The notes: generated from the sequence alone by a model not told the origin. Shown: positions 1-9,830, counted from the first letter of the stretch. The stretch is 64,000 nt of DNA from JAXMEQ01 sp046348225 (GCA_046348225.1 JAXMEQ010000008.1:62001-126000), one strand, 5' to 3'. Numbers and translations are program-made.

Positions 1-1170
1 CCGCCCTGGCGGGTCGACCTGTCGCTCAACCTGGTGCTGCTGTTGCTGCTGGCCGGCTTCGTGTTCGTTCACGCCGCGCTGCGCGCGCTGGCCGCGCTGT
101 TTGACCTGCCGGAGCAGGCCAGGCGCTGGCGTACCCAGCAAAAGGAACGGGCCATGCACGCTGCCTTGCTGGACGCGCTGGCGCAGCTCAACGCCGGGCG
201 TTTCCTGCGCGCGCGCAAATCGGCGCAGGCCGTGCTGGCGCAGGAAAAATCGCTGGCCGCTGCCGGTGAACCGCCTGCGTATGGCAGCCAGATCCGGGGG
301 CTGGCGCATCTGCTGGCGGCCGAGAGTGCACAGGCGCTGCAGGACAAGGCGTCGCGCGACGAGCACCTGCGCGACGCCCTGGCGCAGGCCACCGCGCGCC
401 CGGTGGCGACCGGTACCCAGCAGGTGCAGGAAGGGGCCTTGCTGCGCGCGGCCAGCTGGGCCCTGCAGGACCGCGACCCGCAGGCCGCCATGGGCTGGCT
501 GGCAGGGCTGCCGCAAGGCGCCGCGCGCCGCACGCTGGCGCTGCGCATCAAGCTCAAGGCGGCACGCCAGGCGCGGGAAAGCGCCGAGGCGCTGGACACC
601 GCGCGGCTGCTGGCCAAACACAGGGCCTTTTCGCCCATGGCGGCGCAGAGCATTGTGCGGGGCCTGGCCGTGGACCTGCTCAACGGCGCGCACGATACGG
701 CGCAGCTGCAGCGGGCCTGGGACTCGCTGGAGCCGGCCGAACGCCAGATGCCGGAACTGGCCATTCACGCGGCGCAGCGCATCACCGCGCTTGGGGGCGA
801 CGCCTTCCTGGCCCGTGCCTGGCTGCTGCCGGTGTGGGAGCAGCAGGCCACCTTGGGCGACAGCCTGCGCGTGAAACTGGTGCGGGCGCTGGAGGCGGGG
901 CTCGACTCGATTGACGGGGCCTGGCTGGCACGCATCGAGGCGGCTCACCAGAACAACCCGCGCGATGCGACGCTGCAGTACCTGGCGGGAATGGCCTGCA
1001 TGAAGCGCCAGCTCTGGGGCAAGGCGCAGCAACTGCTCACGCATGCCGCGCTCGGCCTGCAGGACATGGGCCTGCACCGCAATGCCTGGTGCGCGCTGGC
1101 CCTGCTGGCCGAGCAGCGTGGGGACGAACGCGCAGCGGCCGACGCCTGGAAGCGGGCTGCCCAGGCCTGA
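1..1170 (+). CDS. hemY: HemY-like protein, 5' end outside the window
   Basis: This is an inner-membrane protein with a TPR-like periplasmic/cytosolic domain, encoded in the hemY family position beside the haem biosynthesis genes; its exact biochemical role is not settled. The open frame runs in from base 1 (PPWRVDLSLN...), so the true start lies upstream and a GTG at 34 is internal. A hydrophobic helix (about codons 11-27) is followed by an Ala/Leu/Arg-rich helical repeat region, as expected for HemY (usually about 400 residues; 389 visible). It converges on rne and ends at a shared terminator. Family assignment is by sequence character and helix layout; a generic TPR protein is the alternative. 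Confidence 0.85.
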   Translation, partial: PPWRVDLSLNLVLLLLLAGFVFVHAALRALAALFDLPEQARRWRTQQKERAMHAALLDALAQLNAGRFLRARKSAQAVLAQEKSLAAAGEPPAYGSQIRGLAHLLAAESAQALQDKASRDEHLRDALAQATARPVATGTQQVQEGALLRAASWALQDRDPQAAMGWLAGLPQGAARRTLALRIKLKAARQARESAEALDTARLLAKHRAFSPMAAQSIVRGLAVDLLNGAHDTAQLQRAWDSLEPAERQMPELAIHAAQRITALGGDAFLARAWLLPVWEQQATLGDSLRVKLVRALEAGLDSIDGAWLARIEAAHQNNPRDATLQYLAGMACMKRQLWGKAQQLLTHAALGLQDMGLHRNAWCALALLAEQRGDERAAADAWKRAAQA

Positions 1171-1185
1171 ACCGGCGCTGCAGTG

Positions 1186-1224
1186 AAAAAGGGCCGCGCC
1201 ACGGAAGTGGCACGGCCCTTTTTT
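1186..1224. terminator. Bidirectional intrinsic terminator between hemY and rne
   Basis: A 12-bp stem pairs 1191-1202 with 1207-1218 with one C-A mismatch and a GGAA tetraloop. It is preceded by A5 (1186-1190) and followed by T6 (1219-1224), so it can terminate both hemY (+) and rne (-), whose stop codons flank it. Confidence 0.9.
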
Positions 1225-1240
1225 CCGGGGTGGCGGCTGC

Positions 1241-4200
1241 TTACTGCGCCGGTTCTTCGAAGGGCAGCGTCATGTTGCGCAGGTCGCGGCGGGTTTCCAC
1301 CAGCACCAGCGGGCCCTCGTCAATCACCACCGCAGGGGGCCGCTCGCGCGGCACACGCACCGGCTTGGGCTCGGCCGCGATGGCTGCCTGCACGGCAGCC
1401 ACTTTTTCCGCATCGGAGTTGACCCACTGCAGGCCCGAACCTTCCGCCACCTGCACCAGGTCTGCCACCGGCAGCTGGAAAGGGCTGACCTTGGGCAGGC
1501 CACCGGTCTTACCGGCCGCAGGTGCCGCCACTGCGGCGGCGGGTGTCGCCAGCGGCGCAGCCGGCGCCGACACGCGTGGGGCCACAGGGGCCGGCGCTGC
1601 CGGCGCGTCCATGGCCGGTGCCATCCCGCCGTTGCTGTCGTCTTCCTGCACAAAACCGGTGGCGTAGCGCGGGCGGCGGGTCTCGGGGGCTTCGGTCTCG
1701 GTGCTGTCGGGCGTTGCGGCTTCCGGCAGGGCCTGGGCCTGCGGTTCGGCGTCATCGCGTGCCGGGCGCTCGCCGCGGTCACCCCGTTCGCGGCGGTCAC
1801 GACCGTAGCGGTCGCGGCCGCGGCGTTCGCGGCGCTCTTCGCCGGCCGGTGCGTCCTGGCCATCACGCGGTGCGTCGCGCTGCCCATTCTCGGCAGCGGC
1901 GGCATCGGTCGCCAGCGCGGTTTGCAGCACTGTACCGTCGGTCGCTGGCGCGGTGGCGTCAAACAGTTCCGGGTTGGCGGCCGCGCCGTCCGGACGCGGG
2001 CCACGCTCACCGCGGCGCTCTCCCCGCTCGCGGCGGCCATCACCGCGTTCGCCGCGTTCGCCCCGCTCGCGGCGTTCACCGTTGCGCGGGCCACGGTCCT
2101 GGCGCGGCTCGCCGCCAGCCTCGACAGTGGCCGGCGCAGCGGCGCCAGCGGTGCCGTCGGTCACGGGGTTGGCGCGGGTGTCACCGTCGCGGCGCTCGCG
2201 CGGCGGGCGATCGCCCCGTTCGCGGCGCTCGCCATTGCGGCCACCCTCACGGCCTTCGCGCGGCTCGCGCGCTTCCGGCCGGGCAGTGTTCTCGGTGCCG
2301 TCGGCATTGCGTGCTTCGGCACGGCCTTCGGTACGGCGTTCGCCGTCGCGCCCCGGGCCGCGGCCCTCGCCACGACCGTCCCCGCGGCCTTCCCCGCGTC
2401 GGCCATCGCGGCCGCCACGGCCACCGCGTCCGCCGCGGCTTTCACCGTCACGGCCGCCGCGGCCTTCACGCCGCTCTTCTTTTTTCGCTTCCGTCACCAC
2501 CGCGGGCGCGGGTGCCGGGGCCGGCGCGCTGGCGCCGCCAAACAGGCCCTTGATCCAGCCGAAAAAGCCGGTCTCTGCGGGTGCAGCCGCCGGAGCTGCC
2601 ACCGGTGCTGCTTTCGCGGCCACCGCCGGGGCGGGTGCCGCCACCGGTGCCGGCCTGGGCACGGCAACAGGGGCGGGCGCGTCGGGCAACACGCCCTTGA
2701 TCACCGGCGTCTGCTTGTTGGTGGGCTCCTGCGAGCGGCGGGTCACCGAGGTCGGGTCCTCGATTTCCTCGGCCATGGTGTAGCTGGCTTCGATGCGGTC
2801 CAGGCGCGGGTCGTCATGCTTGAGGCGCTCGAGCTTGTAGTGCGGCGTCTCCATGGTCTTGTTGGGCACCAGCAGCACGTTGATGCGCTGCTTGAGTTCG
2901 ATCTTGGCGATCTCGGTGCGCTTCTCGTTCAGCAGGAACGACGCCACTTCCACCGGCACCTGGCACAGCACCGAGGCCGTGCTGTCCTTCATCGACTCTT
3001 CCTGGATGATGCGCAGGATCTGCAGCGCCGAGCTTTCGGTGTCGCGGATGTGGCCGGAGCCACCGCAGCGCGGGCAGGGGATGGAAGCGCCCTCGCTCAG
3101 CGCGGGCTTCAGGCGCTGGCGGCTCATCTCCATCAGGCCGAACTTGCTGATGGTGCCGAACTGCACGCGGGCGCGGTCCTGGCGCAGCGCGTCGCGCAGG
3201 CGGTTTTCCACTTCGCGGCGGTTCTTGCTCTCCTCCATGTCGATGAAGTCGATCACGATCAGGCCGCCCAGATCGCGCAGGCGCATCTGGCGGGCCACTT
3301 CGTCGGCGGCTTCCAGGTTGGTGCGGGTGGCGGTTTCCTCGATGTCCCCGCCCTTGATGGCGCGGGCGGAGTTCACGTCCACCGACACCAGCGCCTCGGT
3401 GTGGTCGATCACGATGGCGCCACCGCTGGGCAGCTGCACCGTGCGGGCATAGGCGGACTCGATCTGGTGCTCGATCTGGAAGCGGGAAAACAGCGGCGCG
3501 TCGTCGCGGTAACGCTTCACGCGGGCAGCATGCTCGGGCATCACGTGGGCCATGAACTGCTGGGCCTGCTCGTAGATGTCGTCGGTGTCGATCAGCACGT
3601 CGCCGATGTCGTGGTTGAAGTAGTCGCGGATGGCGCGGATGACCAGGCTCGACTCCTGGTAGATCAGGAAGGCGCCCTTGGCGCCCTTGCTGGCGCCGTC
3701 AATCGCGTTCCAGAGCTTGAGCAGGTAGTTCAGGTCCCACTGCAGCTCGGGTGCGCTGCGGCCGATGCCGGCAGTGCGCGCGATGATGGACATGCCGTTG
3801 GGGTACTCCAGCTGGTCCATGGCCTCCTTGAGTTCGGCCCGGTCGTCGCCCTCGATGCGCCGGCTGACGCCGCCGCCGCGCGGGTTGTTGGGCATCAGCA
3901 CCACGTAGCGGCCGGCCAGGCTGATGAAGGTGGTCAGCGCGGCGCCCTTGTTGCCGCGCTCTTCCTTTTCCACCTGGACCAGCAGTTCCTGGCCTTCCCG
4001 GATCACGTCGTTGATGCGGGCCTGGCCGGGCGAGGTGTTGCCCTGGAAGTACTGTTTGGAGATCTCCTTGAACGGCAGGAAGCCGTGGCGGTCTTCGCCG
4101 TAGTCCACAAAGCAGGCTTCCAGCGACGGCTCGACGCGGGTCACAACGGCCTTGTAGATGTTGCCCTTGCGCTGTTCGCGCCCTTCGATTTCGATTTCGT

Positions 4201-4279
4201 AGTCGAGGAGTTTCTGTCCGTCGACGATGGCCAGCCGGCGTTCTTCGGCCTGCGTGGCGTTGATCAGCATGCGCTTCAT
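1241..4279 (-). CDS. rne: Ribonuclease E
   Basis: RNase E is the main endoribonuclease for mRNA decay and rRNA/tRNA processing and the scaffold of the degradosome. The 1012-residue protein starts [13 protein letters not shown], the usual start of the family. The S1 domain lies at roughly residues 35-120, followed by the RNase H-like and DNase I-like catalytic region (about 120-400, with VIDFIDME near 345) and the zinc-link CPRCGGSGH near residue 405. After about residue 540 the protein is low-complexity: Ala/Pro-rich, then a long Arg/Gly/Glu-rich tract, as in the non-catalytic RNA-binding arm of RNase E. It is divergent from rluC, the same arrangement as in enterobacteria. A copy of the 60-base repeat lies in its upstream region. 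Confidence 0.97.
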   Translation of the reverse strand: MKRMLINATQAEERRLAIVDGQKLLDYEIEIEGREQRKGNIYKAVVTRVEPSLEACFVDYGEDRHGFLPFKEISKQYFQGNTSPGQARINDVIREGQELLVQVEKEERGNKGAALTTFISLAGRYVVLMPNNPRGGGVSRRIEGDDRAELKEAMDQLEYPNGMSIIARTAGIGRSAPELQWDLNYLLKLWNAIDGASKGAKGAFLIYQESSLVIRAIRDYFNHDIGDVLIDTDDIYEQAQQFMAHVMPEHAARVKRYRDDAPLFSRFQIEHQIESAYARTVQLPSGGAIVIDHTEALVSVDVNSARAIKGGDIEETATRTNLEAADEVARQMRLRDLGGLIVIDFIDMEESKNRREVENRLRDALRQDRARVQFGTISKFGLMEMSRQRLKPALSEGASIPCPRCGGSGHIRDTESSALQILRIIQEESMKDSTASVLCQVPVEVASFLLNEKRTEIAKIELKQRINVLLVPNKTMETPHYKLERLKHDDPRLDRIEASYTMAEEIEDPTSVTRRSQEPTNKQTPVIKGVLPDAPAPVAVPRPAPVAAPAPAVAAKAAPVAAPAAAPAETGFFGWIKGLFGGASAPAPAPAPAVVTEAKKEERREGRGGRDGESRGGRGGRGGRDGRRGEGRGDGRGEGRGPGRDGERRTEGRAEARNADGTENTARPEAREPREGREGGRNGERRERGDRPPRERRDGDTRANPVTDGTAGAAAPATVEAGGEPRQDRGPRNGERRERGERGERGDGRRERGERRGERGPRPDGAAANPELFDATAPATDGTVLQTALATDAAAAENGQRDAPRDGQDAPAGEERRERRGRDRYGRDRRERGDRGERPARDDAEPQAQALPEAATPDSTETEAPETRRPRYATGFVQEDDSNGGMAPAMDAPAAPAPVAPRVSAPAAPLATPAAAVAAPAAGKTGGLPKVSPFQLPVADLVQVAEGSGLQWVNSDAEKVAAVQAAIAAEPKPVRVPRERPPAVVIDEGPLVLVETRRDLRNMTLPFEEPAQ

Positions 4280-4777
4280 GGCGTCACCTATTCATTCAAA
4301 ACATCACATGCCCGGTACGGGCAACGATGCCGGACTGACGCGACTGAAACGAAGGGAATGGCCGGGTCGCAGCGCCGGGCTCAGGTGAGCCGGCGAGGCG
4401 GGGGCGTCTGGATGGGGGCGAGGAGGAGGGCGGGCTGAATTGCTACAAATTTTGTAGCGCCTCGCGCACTATCGGCGCGGGCTCCGGGCGTTTTCATGCC
4501 TGCGGCCGGGGCTGCAAGCCACCGCCAGAGTGCAAGGTAAAGCGCCATCAACACAACAATTCTCGCTTTGATCCGCCCATCAGCCAACGGGCTGGCGGGC
4601 AAGGTATTCCGTATCGGTGTTTCAATGCGTCGGCTTGGCTTGTGTCATGGCGTGCCACCGTTGGCGTTGGCCTTCGGTTTGCAAGCGGTGCCACAAGAGG
4701 CATCGACCTTCCAGCGTGGCTGGTGGCAGTGCGTGGACTAAACTCCAGACAAATCAACCACTTACAGCGTTACGCTA
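4280..4777. other. Gene-free divergent region rne / rluC
   Basis: This 498-base spacer separates the two divergent starts and must hold both promoters. It contains one full copy of the 60-base palindromic repeat (4442-4500). No convincing ORF with a ribosome site was found; the short reading frames here are not protein-like. In enterobacteria the long rne leader mediates autoregulation of RNase E; whether this leader does so cannot be judged by eye. No clear sigma-70 promoter pair stands out. Confidence 0.6.
4442..4500 (+). repeat. 60-base palindromic element, copy 1 (intergenic)
   Basis: The head GCTACAAATTTTGTAGC (4442-4458) is a near-perfect palindrome. Exactly 20 bases follow, then GGGCTCCGGGC and a T-rich end, collinear with the six other copies in the window. 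It lies in the rne/rluC spacer, inside the likely rne leader or promoter region. Confidence 0.85.
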
Positions 4778-5761
4778 GTGAAACACATTATAGGGGGCAC
4801 CGAACCCCCTGCAAGCCCCCAGGTGAAAACAGTCACGGTGGACGAAGAATCCGCCGGCCAGCGGCTGGACAACTTCCTGATCCGTCAGCTCAAGGGCGTT
4901 CCCAAGACCCATGTCTATCGCATCATCCGCAGTGGCGAAGTGCGTCTGAACAAGGGCCGGGCGGCGGCCGACACCCGCGTGGCCACGGGCGATGTGGTGC
5001 GCGTGCCGCCAGTGCGCCAGTCGGAGCGCGCCGCGGAAAAGGCCGGGCAGCCCGCGCCCGCGCGTGAATTCCCGGTGCTGCTGGAAGACGACCACCTGAT
5101 GGCCGTTGATAAACCGGCCGGCGTGGCGGTTCATGGCGGCAGTGGCGTGAGCTTTGGCGTGATCGAGCAGCTGCGCCAGGCCCGGCCGGGCGCAAAGTTC
5201 CTGGAACTGGTGCACCGGCTGGACCGGGAAACCTCGGGCATCCTGCTGGTGGCAAAAAAGCGCTCAGCCCTGCTGAAACTGCAAGACCAGTTCCGCGACC
5301 GCGAAACCGGCAAAACTTACCTGGCGCTGGTCAGCGGTGCCTGGCCGGCCAACCGCAAGGTGATTGATGTGCCGCTGCACAAGTACCTGCAGGCCGACGG
5401 CGAACGGCGTGTCAAGGTGGTGGACAAGGACAACCCGGACGGCATGCGCGCCATCACACTGGTCAAGGTGGCGCGCAAGCTGCCCGGCTTCACGCTCCTG
5501 GAAGTCACCATCAAGACCGGCCGCACCCACCAGATCCGGGTGCACCTGGCCTCGCAGGGCCATGGTATCGCCGGCGATGACAAGTACGGTGACTTCGAGC
5601 TGAACAAGACCCTTCAGAAACAGGGCCTGAAGCGCATGTTTCTTCACGCCTGGCGGCTACAGTTCAACCATCCGGCCAGCCAGGAGCGCATCGAGTTGCA
5701 TGCGCCTCTTCCGCCGGCTTTGCAGGAATTCATCGACCATGCCGCGTCCCCGACAGTTTGA
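4778..5761 (+). CDS. rluC: 23S rRNA pseudouridine synthase RluC
   Basis: RluC isomerises three uridines of 23S rRNA (955, 2504, 2580 in E. coli) to pseudouridine. The 327-residue product has an N-terminal S4 RNA-binding domain (QRLDNFLIRQLKGVPKTHVY, about residues 28-47) and the catalytic RluA-family core with HRLDRETSGILLVAKK near residue 145, holding the nucleophilic Asp. The downstream GRTHQIRVHL motif is also present. The start is the GTG at 4778 (MKHIIGGTEPP). The 3' end overlaps the next gene by 23 bases, suggesting translational coupling. Confidence 0.95.
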   Translation: MKHIIGGTEPPASPQVKTVTVDEESAGQRLDNFLIRQLKGVPKTHVYRIIRSGEVRLNKGRAAADTRVATGDVVRVPPVRQSERAAEKAGQPAPAREFPVLLEDDHLMAVDKPAGVAVHGGSGVSFGVIEQLRQARPGAKFLELVHRLDRETSGILLVAKKRSALLKLQDQFRDRETGKTYLALVSGAWPANRKVIDVPLHKYLQADGERRVKVVDKDNPDGMRAITLVKVARKLPGFTLLEVTIKTGRTHQIRVHLASQGHGIAGDDKYGDFELNKTLQKQGLKRMFLHAWRLQFNHPASQERIELHAPLPPALQEFIDHAASPTV

Positions 5762-6401
5762 CCTGATCGCCTTCGACTGGGATGGCACCCTGTTCGACTC
5801 CACCAAGATCATCGTGCGCTGCATCCAGCGCGCCGTGGCCGACGTGGGCGGCACCGTGCCCGATGACAAGGCGGCGGCTTACGTGATCGGCATGGGGCTG
5901 ATGCAGGCGCTGGCCCATGCTGCGCCCGATGTGCCGCCGGCCCGTTACCCCGAGCTCGGCGCCCGCTACCGCCACCACTACGGGCTGCATCAGAACGACC
6001 TGAGCCTGTTCGACGGCGTTTTGCCGCTGCTGGCCGACCTGAAGGCCCGCCACCACTGGCTGGCGGTCGCTACTGGCAAGAGCCGGCGCGGGCTGGACGA
6101 GGCGCTGCACAGTGTGGAACTGCGCAACATGTTTGACGGCTCCCGCACGGCTGACGAAACGGCGGGCAAACCGCACCCCCTGATGCTGCAGGAACTGATG
6201 CGCGAGTTTGGCGCCGAACCTGAACGCACCCTGATGATTGGCGATACCACGCACGACCTGCAGATGGCGCTGAACGCCGGCTGCGCGAGCGTGGGCGTAA
6301 GTTACGGCGCCCACGAGCCCGACGCCTTCCATGCGCTGGGCCCGCGGGCGGTGGTGCATTCGGTGCGCGAGCTGCACGACTGGCTGCTGGACAACGCCTG
6401 A
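5739..6401 (+). CDS. HAD-superfamily hydrolase, phosphoglycolate phosphatase-like
   Basis: A 220-residue haloacid-dehalogenase phosphatase. Motif I is FDWDGTLFDS near residues 11-20 (both Asp present), motif II the ATGKSRRGLD stretch, motif III the conserved Lys region, and motif IV GDTTHDLQMALNAG, matching the Gph/PGP subfamily. ATG 5739 puts motif I at the usual distance; an in-frame extension upstream lies inside rluC and was not used. In this conserved betaproteobacterial block it follows rluC; the physiological substrate is not evident (phosphoglycolate or another small phosphate ester). Confidence 0.88.
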   Translation: MPRPRQFDLIAFDWDGTLFDSTKIIVRCIQRAVADVGGTVPDDKAAAYVIGMGLMQALAHAAPDVPPARYPELGARYRHHYGLHQNDLSLFDGVLPLLADLKARHHWLAVATGKSRRGLDEALHSVELRNMFDGSRTADETAGKPHPLMLQELMREFGAEPERTLMIGDTTHDLQMALNAGCASVGVSYGAHEPDAFHALGPRAVVHSVRELHDWLLDNA

Positions 6402-6412
6402 GGGGACGCGCC

Positions 6413-6778
6413 ATGGCTGATCGGGTACCGCTTTGCAACAGCACCGACTTGCGCGAGGGTGCCGACGCCGTGCCCTTTGACGTGGTGTTTGGTGGCCAGA
6501 CCTGCCGGGCCTTTGCGATTCGCTACGAGGGCCGGGCCCATGCCTACCTGAACCGCTGCGCCCATGTCGCAATGGAAATGGACTACCAGCCCAACCGTTT
6601 TTTTGACGATACCGGGCGCTGGCTGCTGTGCGCCACCCACGGCGCCGCCTACCAGCCCGACACCGGGGCCTGTGCCGGCGGCCCCTGTCGTGGCGGGCTG
6701 GTGAAGATCACCCTGACGGAACAGGACGGTGTGGTGCACTGGCATACTGACTACAACCTGCAACCCATCGAGTTCTGA
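6413..6778 (+). CDS. Rieske [2Fe-2S] domain protein
   Basis: A 121-residue single-domain Rieske ferredoxin-like protein. The two cluster motifs are CAH (NRCAHVAMEMD, about residue 43) and CATH (LLCATHGAAY, about residue 72), giving the two Cys and two His ligands. Its redox partner is unknown. It lies 11 bases after the HAD gene and immediately before sppA (stop 6778, next ATG 6780), so the four genes from rluC to sppA probably form one transcript. Confidence 0.9.
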   Translation: MADRVPLCNSTDLREGADAVPFDVVFGGQTCRAFAIRYEGRAHAYLNRCAHVAMEMDYQPNRFFDDTGRWLLCATHGAAYQPDTGACAGGPCRGGLVKITLTEQDGVVHWHTDYNLQPIEF

Positions 6779-6779
6779 A

Positions 6780-7760
6780 ATGATTGATCCGAATTCCCCC
6801 GGCACGCCGGGCGCCGAACCCGTCCCCGGCCAAATCCCGGGCTGGGAGCGGGCGGCACTTGAAAAGCTGGCCTTCGCCGCGCTGGAAGAACAGCGTGCCA
6901 CGCGTCGCTGGAAGAGTTTTGTACGCCTCGCCTGGCTTGCGTTCTTTGTCTTCCTGGTGTGGGCGCTGATGTACCGGGGCGCACCGTCGGCCGACAAGAG
7001 CCTGCCTCACACGGCGGTGGTGGAGATCAAGGGCGAGATTGCCGCCGGCGCTGACGCCAGCGCCGAGTTCGTGGTGGCCGCGATGCGTGCCGCGTTCGAA
7101 GACGAGGGGGCCCAGGCCGTGGTGTTGCTGATCAATTCCCCGGGCGGCAGCCCGGTGCAGGCCGGCATCATCTCGGATGAAATCAAGCGCCTGCGCGCCA
7201 AGCACAAGAAGCCGGTGTATGCGGTGGTCGAGGAAGCCTGCGCCTCTGCGGCGTACTACATCGCATCGGGGGCCGACAAGATTTTTGTGGACAAGGCCAG
7301 CATCGTGGGCAGCATTGGCGTGCTGATGGACGGCTTTGGCTTTACCGGCCTGATGGACAAGCTGGGCATCGAACGCCGACTGATGACGGCCGGCGAGAAC
7401 AAGGGCTTTCTCGACCCGTTCAGCCCGCAGACCGACAAGCAGCGGGCTTATGCCCAGGCCATGCTCGACCAGATCCACAAGCAGTTCATCGACACGGTAA
7501 AGGCGGGCCGTGGCAAGCGCCTGAAGGAAACACCGGAGTTGTTCAGCGGGCTGTTCTGGAGCGGCCAGCAGGCGATCGAGCTGGGTCTGGCGGACCAGCT
7601 GGGCAACCTGGACTATGTGGCGCGCGAAGTGGTGAAGGCCGAAGACCTCGTGGACTACACCCGTCGCGACAACGTGGCAGAGCGGCTGGCCAAGAAGTTT
7701 GGCGCTGCCATGGGCGAAGGCGCCGTGCGCGCGCTCAAGAGCATGCCTGCCATCCGCTGA
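6780..7760 (+). CDS. sppA: S49 family signal-peptide peptidase (SppA-like)
   Basis: An inner-membrane serine protease that degrades leftover signal peptides. The 326-residue short-form protein has one N-terminal transmembrane helix (about residues 45-65, LAWLAFFVFLVWAL) and one S49 domain. Visible signatures are LLINSPGGSPVQAG, the nucleophile region EACASAAYYIASGADKI and the AGENKGFLDPF segment that carries the catalytic Lys. The start at ATG 6780 avoids an extension read through the preceding gene. It is single-domain, unlike the duplicated 67-kDa enterobacterial SppA, and closer to the SohB/short SppA type. Confidence 0.93.
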   Translation: MIDPNSPGTPGAEPVPGQIPGWERAALEKLAFAALEEQRATRRWKSFVRLAWLAFFVFLVWALMYRGAPSADKSLPHTAVVEIKGEIAAGADASAEFVVAAMRAAFEDEGAQAVVLLINSPGGSPVQAGIISDEIKRLRAKHKKPVYAVVEEACASAAYYIASGADKIFVDKASIVGSIGVLMDGFGFTGLMDKLGIERRLMTAGENKGFLDPFSPQTDKQRAYAQAMLDQIHKQFIDTVKAGRGKRLKETPELFSGLFWSGQQAIELGLADQLGNLDYVAREVVKAEDLVDYTRRDNVAERLAKKFGAAMGEGAVRALKSMPAIR

Positions 7761-7769
7761 GGCACGGGA

Positions 7770-8534
7770 TCAGCGTCCGATCGCGAACACCGCCGGCATG
7801 CTGCCCGACAGCGGCGCCGGTTGTTGCTTCCAGGCCTTGACACTGTCGCTGCGGCTGCTGGCCCCGTTCAGCGTCAGGCCGCTGCTGACGGCCAGCCGCG
7901 TGTTGTGCTGCAGCGTCTGCAGCAGCGCCTGCCAAAGCGTCGCGTTGCGGTAAGGCGTTTCAATGAACAGCTGGGTCTGCCCGGTTTTGAGGGCCAGCGA
8001 TTCCAGTTCGCGGATGCGGCGGGCGCGCTCGGCCCCATCTTGCGGCAGGTAACCCACGAAAGCGAAGTTCTGGCCATTGAGCCCGCTGGCGGCCAGTGCC
8101 AACAGCAGCGACACCGGGCCCACCAGCGCAACGACTTCGATGCCAAGGTCGTGTGCGGCCCGGACAACCGATGAGCCCGGGTCGGCTACGGCGGGCATGC
8201 CGGCCTCGCTCGCCAGGCCCATGTCGCGGCCTTCCATGGCCGGGATCAACAGCGGCCGCGCGTCAAACTGGCCGGCATGGTCCCCTTTCTTGTGTACCTC
8301 GCGAGGCAGTTCCTGGACCTGCAGCGACTGCAGCGGCACCGCCAGCGGGTGCAGCGCATTGACGCGCTTGAGGTACGCTCGCAGCGACTTGGCGTTCTCG
8401 CAGACCCAGTGCTCCAGGCGCGCCGCGGCCTGCAGGGTGCCCTCGGGCAGCGCCTCGGCCAGCGGGGCCTCGGCATCGCAGCCGAAGTCCAGCGGGGCCG
8501 GCACCAGGAACAGGCGGCCTTTGGCGGGCGTCAT
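7770..8534 (-). CDS. SAM-dependent methyltransferase, RsmI-like (tetrapyrrole methylase fold)
   Basis: A 254-residue protein of the tetrapyrrole-methylase superfamily, related to RsmI, which 2'-O-methylates C1402 of 16S rRNA. The conserved blocks are SEAGMPAVADPGSSVVRAA and VVALVGPVSLLLALAASGL, followed by FAFVGYLPQDGAER, resembling RsmI's DAGTP/DPG and GFLP motifs. Its glycine-rich and FVG-Y motifs diverge from canonical RsmI, so this may be the paralogue that many betaproteobacteria carry beside maf; the true substrate is uncertain. ATG 8534 overlaps the maf stop (ATGA), so it is co-translated with maf. Confidence 0.8.
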   Translation of the reverse strand: MTPAKGRLFLVPAPLDFGCDAEAPLAEALPEGTLQAAARLEHWVCENAKSLRAYLKRVNALHPLAVPLQSLQVQELPREVHKKGDHAGQFDARPLLIPAMEGRDMGLASEAGMPAVADPGSSVVRAAHDLGIEVVALVGPVSLLLALAASGLNGQNFAFVGYLPQDGAERARRIRELESLALKTGQTQLFIETPYRNATLWQALLQTLQHNTRLAVSSGLTLNGASSRSDSVKAWKQQPAPLSGSMPAVFAIGR

Positions 8535-9127
8535 GGCAGAACCCTGACGCCTGCGGCGCGGATCAAGCGGCAGGTGCGGATCAGGGGCAGCCCGACCAGC
8601 GCGGTCGGGTCGTCGCTGTGGATGGCTTCCAGCAGCGCGATGCCCAGGCCTTCGCTTTTGGCGCTGCCGGCACAGTCGTAGGGCTGCTCGGCCTGCAGGT
8701 AGGCCTCGATCTCGTCGTCGCCCACGGGCCGGAACCGTACTTCGACGGGCGCCAGATCGGTCTGCTCGAAGCCGCTTTCGCGGCACACAACAGCCACCGC
8801 CGTCTGGAAAATCACGGTGTGGCCCCGCATGCGGCGCAGCTGGGCGGTGGCCCGCGCATGCGTGCCAGGCTTGCCCAGGGGCTCGCCGGCCAGGTCCGCC
8901 ACCTGGTCCGAGCCGATGACCACTGCGGATGGAAACCGGGCCGCCACGGCGTGGGCCTTGGCCAGCGCCAGCCGGCAGGCCAGTGCCCTTGGCGATTCGC
9001 CGGGCAGCGGCGTTTCGTCCACCTCAGGCGCTGCCACCTCGAACGGCACGCGCAGGCGCGACAGCAATTCATGGCGGTAGCGGGAGGTGGATCCCAGAAT
9101 CAGGGGGCGGTCTGCGGGCGTTGGCAT
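8531..9127 (-). CDS. maf: Maf-like nucleotide pyrophosphatase (YceF type)
   Basis: A house-cleaning enzyme that hydrolyses non-canonical or methylated nucleoside triphosphates; the YceF branch prefers 7-methyl-GTP. The 198-residue protein shows the family start LILGSTSRYRHELLSRL, the EVDET motif, ALAKA, and VIGSDQVADL with the catalytic Asp, then GKPG and RMRGHTV. Its place next to yceD-rpmF matches yceF in E. coli, supporting the subfamily. It is divergent from yceD with only 25 bases between the starts. Confidence 0.92.
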   Translation of the reverse strand: MPTPADRPLILGSTSRYRHELLSRLRVPFEVAAPEVDETPLPGESPRALACRLALAKAHAVAARFPSAVVIGSDQVADLAGEPLGKPGTHARATAQLRRMRGHTVIFQTAVAVVCRESGFEQTDLAPVEVRFRPVGDDEIEAYLQAEQPYDCAGSAKSEGLGIALLEAIHSDDPTALVGLPLIRTCRLIRAAGVRVLP

Positions 9128-9152
9128 TCGGTGATTCTCTTACACTGCCTAC

Positions 9153-9710
9153 ATGAGGAAAGAGTTTGTTGCCGCGCAGCTGGACGTTTTGGCATTTGCC
9201 CAGGATGGCGCCCAGCTGAGCGGCGCTGACGCGTTGCGCCAGTTCAGCCGCCTGCAGGCAGAAGCGCCGCAGGCGGGTGACACCCGTACCGTACGCTGGA
9301 CAGCCAGGGGGGAGCAACGCGCAGTGCGCGGGGCAGCGACGCAGATCTGGCTGCATCTGCAGGCGCAGGTGGTGCTGCCGCTGACCTGCCAGCGCTGCCT
9401 GGGCCCGGTAGACGTCACGGTCCAGGTGGACCGGTCGTTCCGGTTTGTCGCCGACGAAGCCACCGCAGAAGCCGAGGACGACGAAGCCGAGGAAGACCTG
9501 CTGGCCGTCAGCCGCAGCTTTGATTTGCAGGGCCTGATTGAGGACGAACTGCTGATGGAAATGCCGGTGGTGCCGCGTCACGCGCAGTGCCCCGCTGACG
9601 TGAAGTTGGCGGTCGCTGACCCCGAGTTTGAGGCCCAGCAGGCCGCCAAGCCCAACCCGTTTGCCGTTTTGCACCAGCTGAAAACGGATAAAGGCAATCA
9701 AATCAAGTAG
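9153..9710 (+). CDS. yceD: YceD family protein (DUF177), 23S rRNA accumulation protein
   Basis: YceD is a conserved protein linked to 23S rRNA accumulation and almost always found before rpmF. The 185-residue product carries LTCQRCLGPVDV near residue 75 (CxxC) and a second Cys in the PRHAQCPADV segment near the C-terminus, plus an acidic stretch (AEAEDDEAEED). It is the first gene of the rightward rpmF/fab block; an independent promoter lies just after its stop. Confidence 0.92.
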   Translation: MRKEFVAAQLDVLAFAQDGAQLSGADALRQFSRLQAEAPQAGDTRTVRWTARGEQRAVRGAATQIWLHLQAQVVLPLTCQRCLGPVDVTVQVDRSFRFVADEATAEAEDDEAEEDLLAVSRSFDLQGLIEDELLMEMPVVPRHAQCPADVKLAVADPEFEAQQAAKPNPFAVLHQLKTDKGNQIK

Positions 9711-9716
9711 TTGGGT

Positions 9717-9722
9717 TATAAT
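9717..9722 (+). promoter_or_regulatory. -10 element upstream of rpmF
   Basis: A perfect TATAAT hexamer at 9717-9722, followed by CGTGGG, lies between yceD and rpmF. No good -35 box is visible at the expected distance. It probably starts the rpmF-plsX-fab transcript with a leader of about 100 bases. Confidence 0.6.
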
Positions 9723-9830
9723 CGTGGGCTTCGCGCCGGCCGGGCTATCGGCGGGTGCGGTCGAATTTGCCAACCCATCAACCTGTTGCCGCGCGGCTTG
9801 TTGCGGCACCGTTTTCTCCAGGAGCCCCTC

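Noticed and set aside
1922..4438. 838-codon open frame opposite rne on the + strand
   Set aside because: It mirrors the rne coding sequence in a high-G+C genome and has no ribosome site or recognisable domain; rne is a certain gene.
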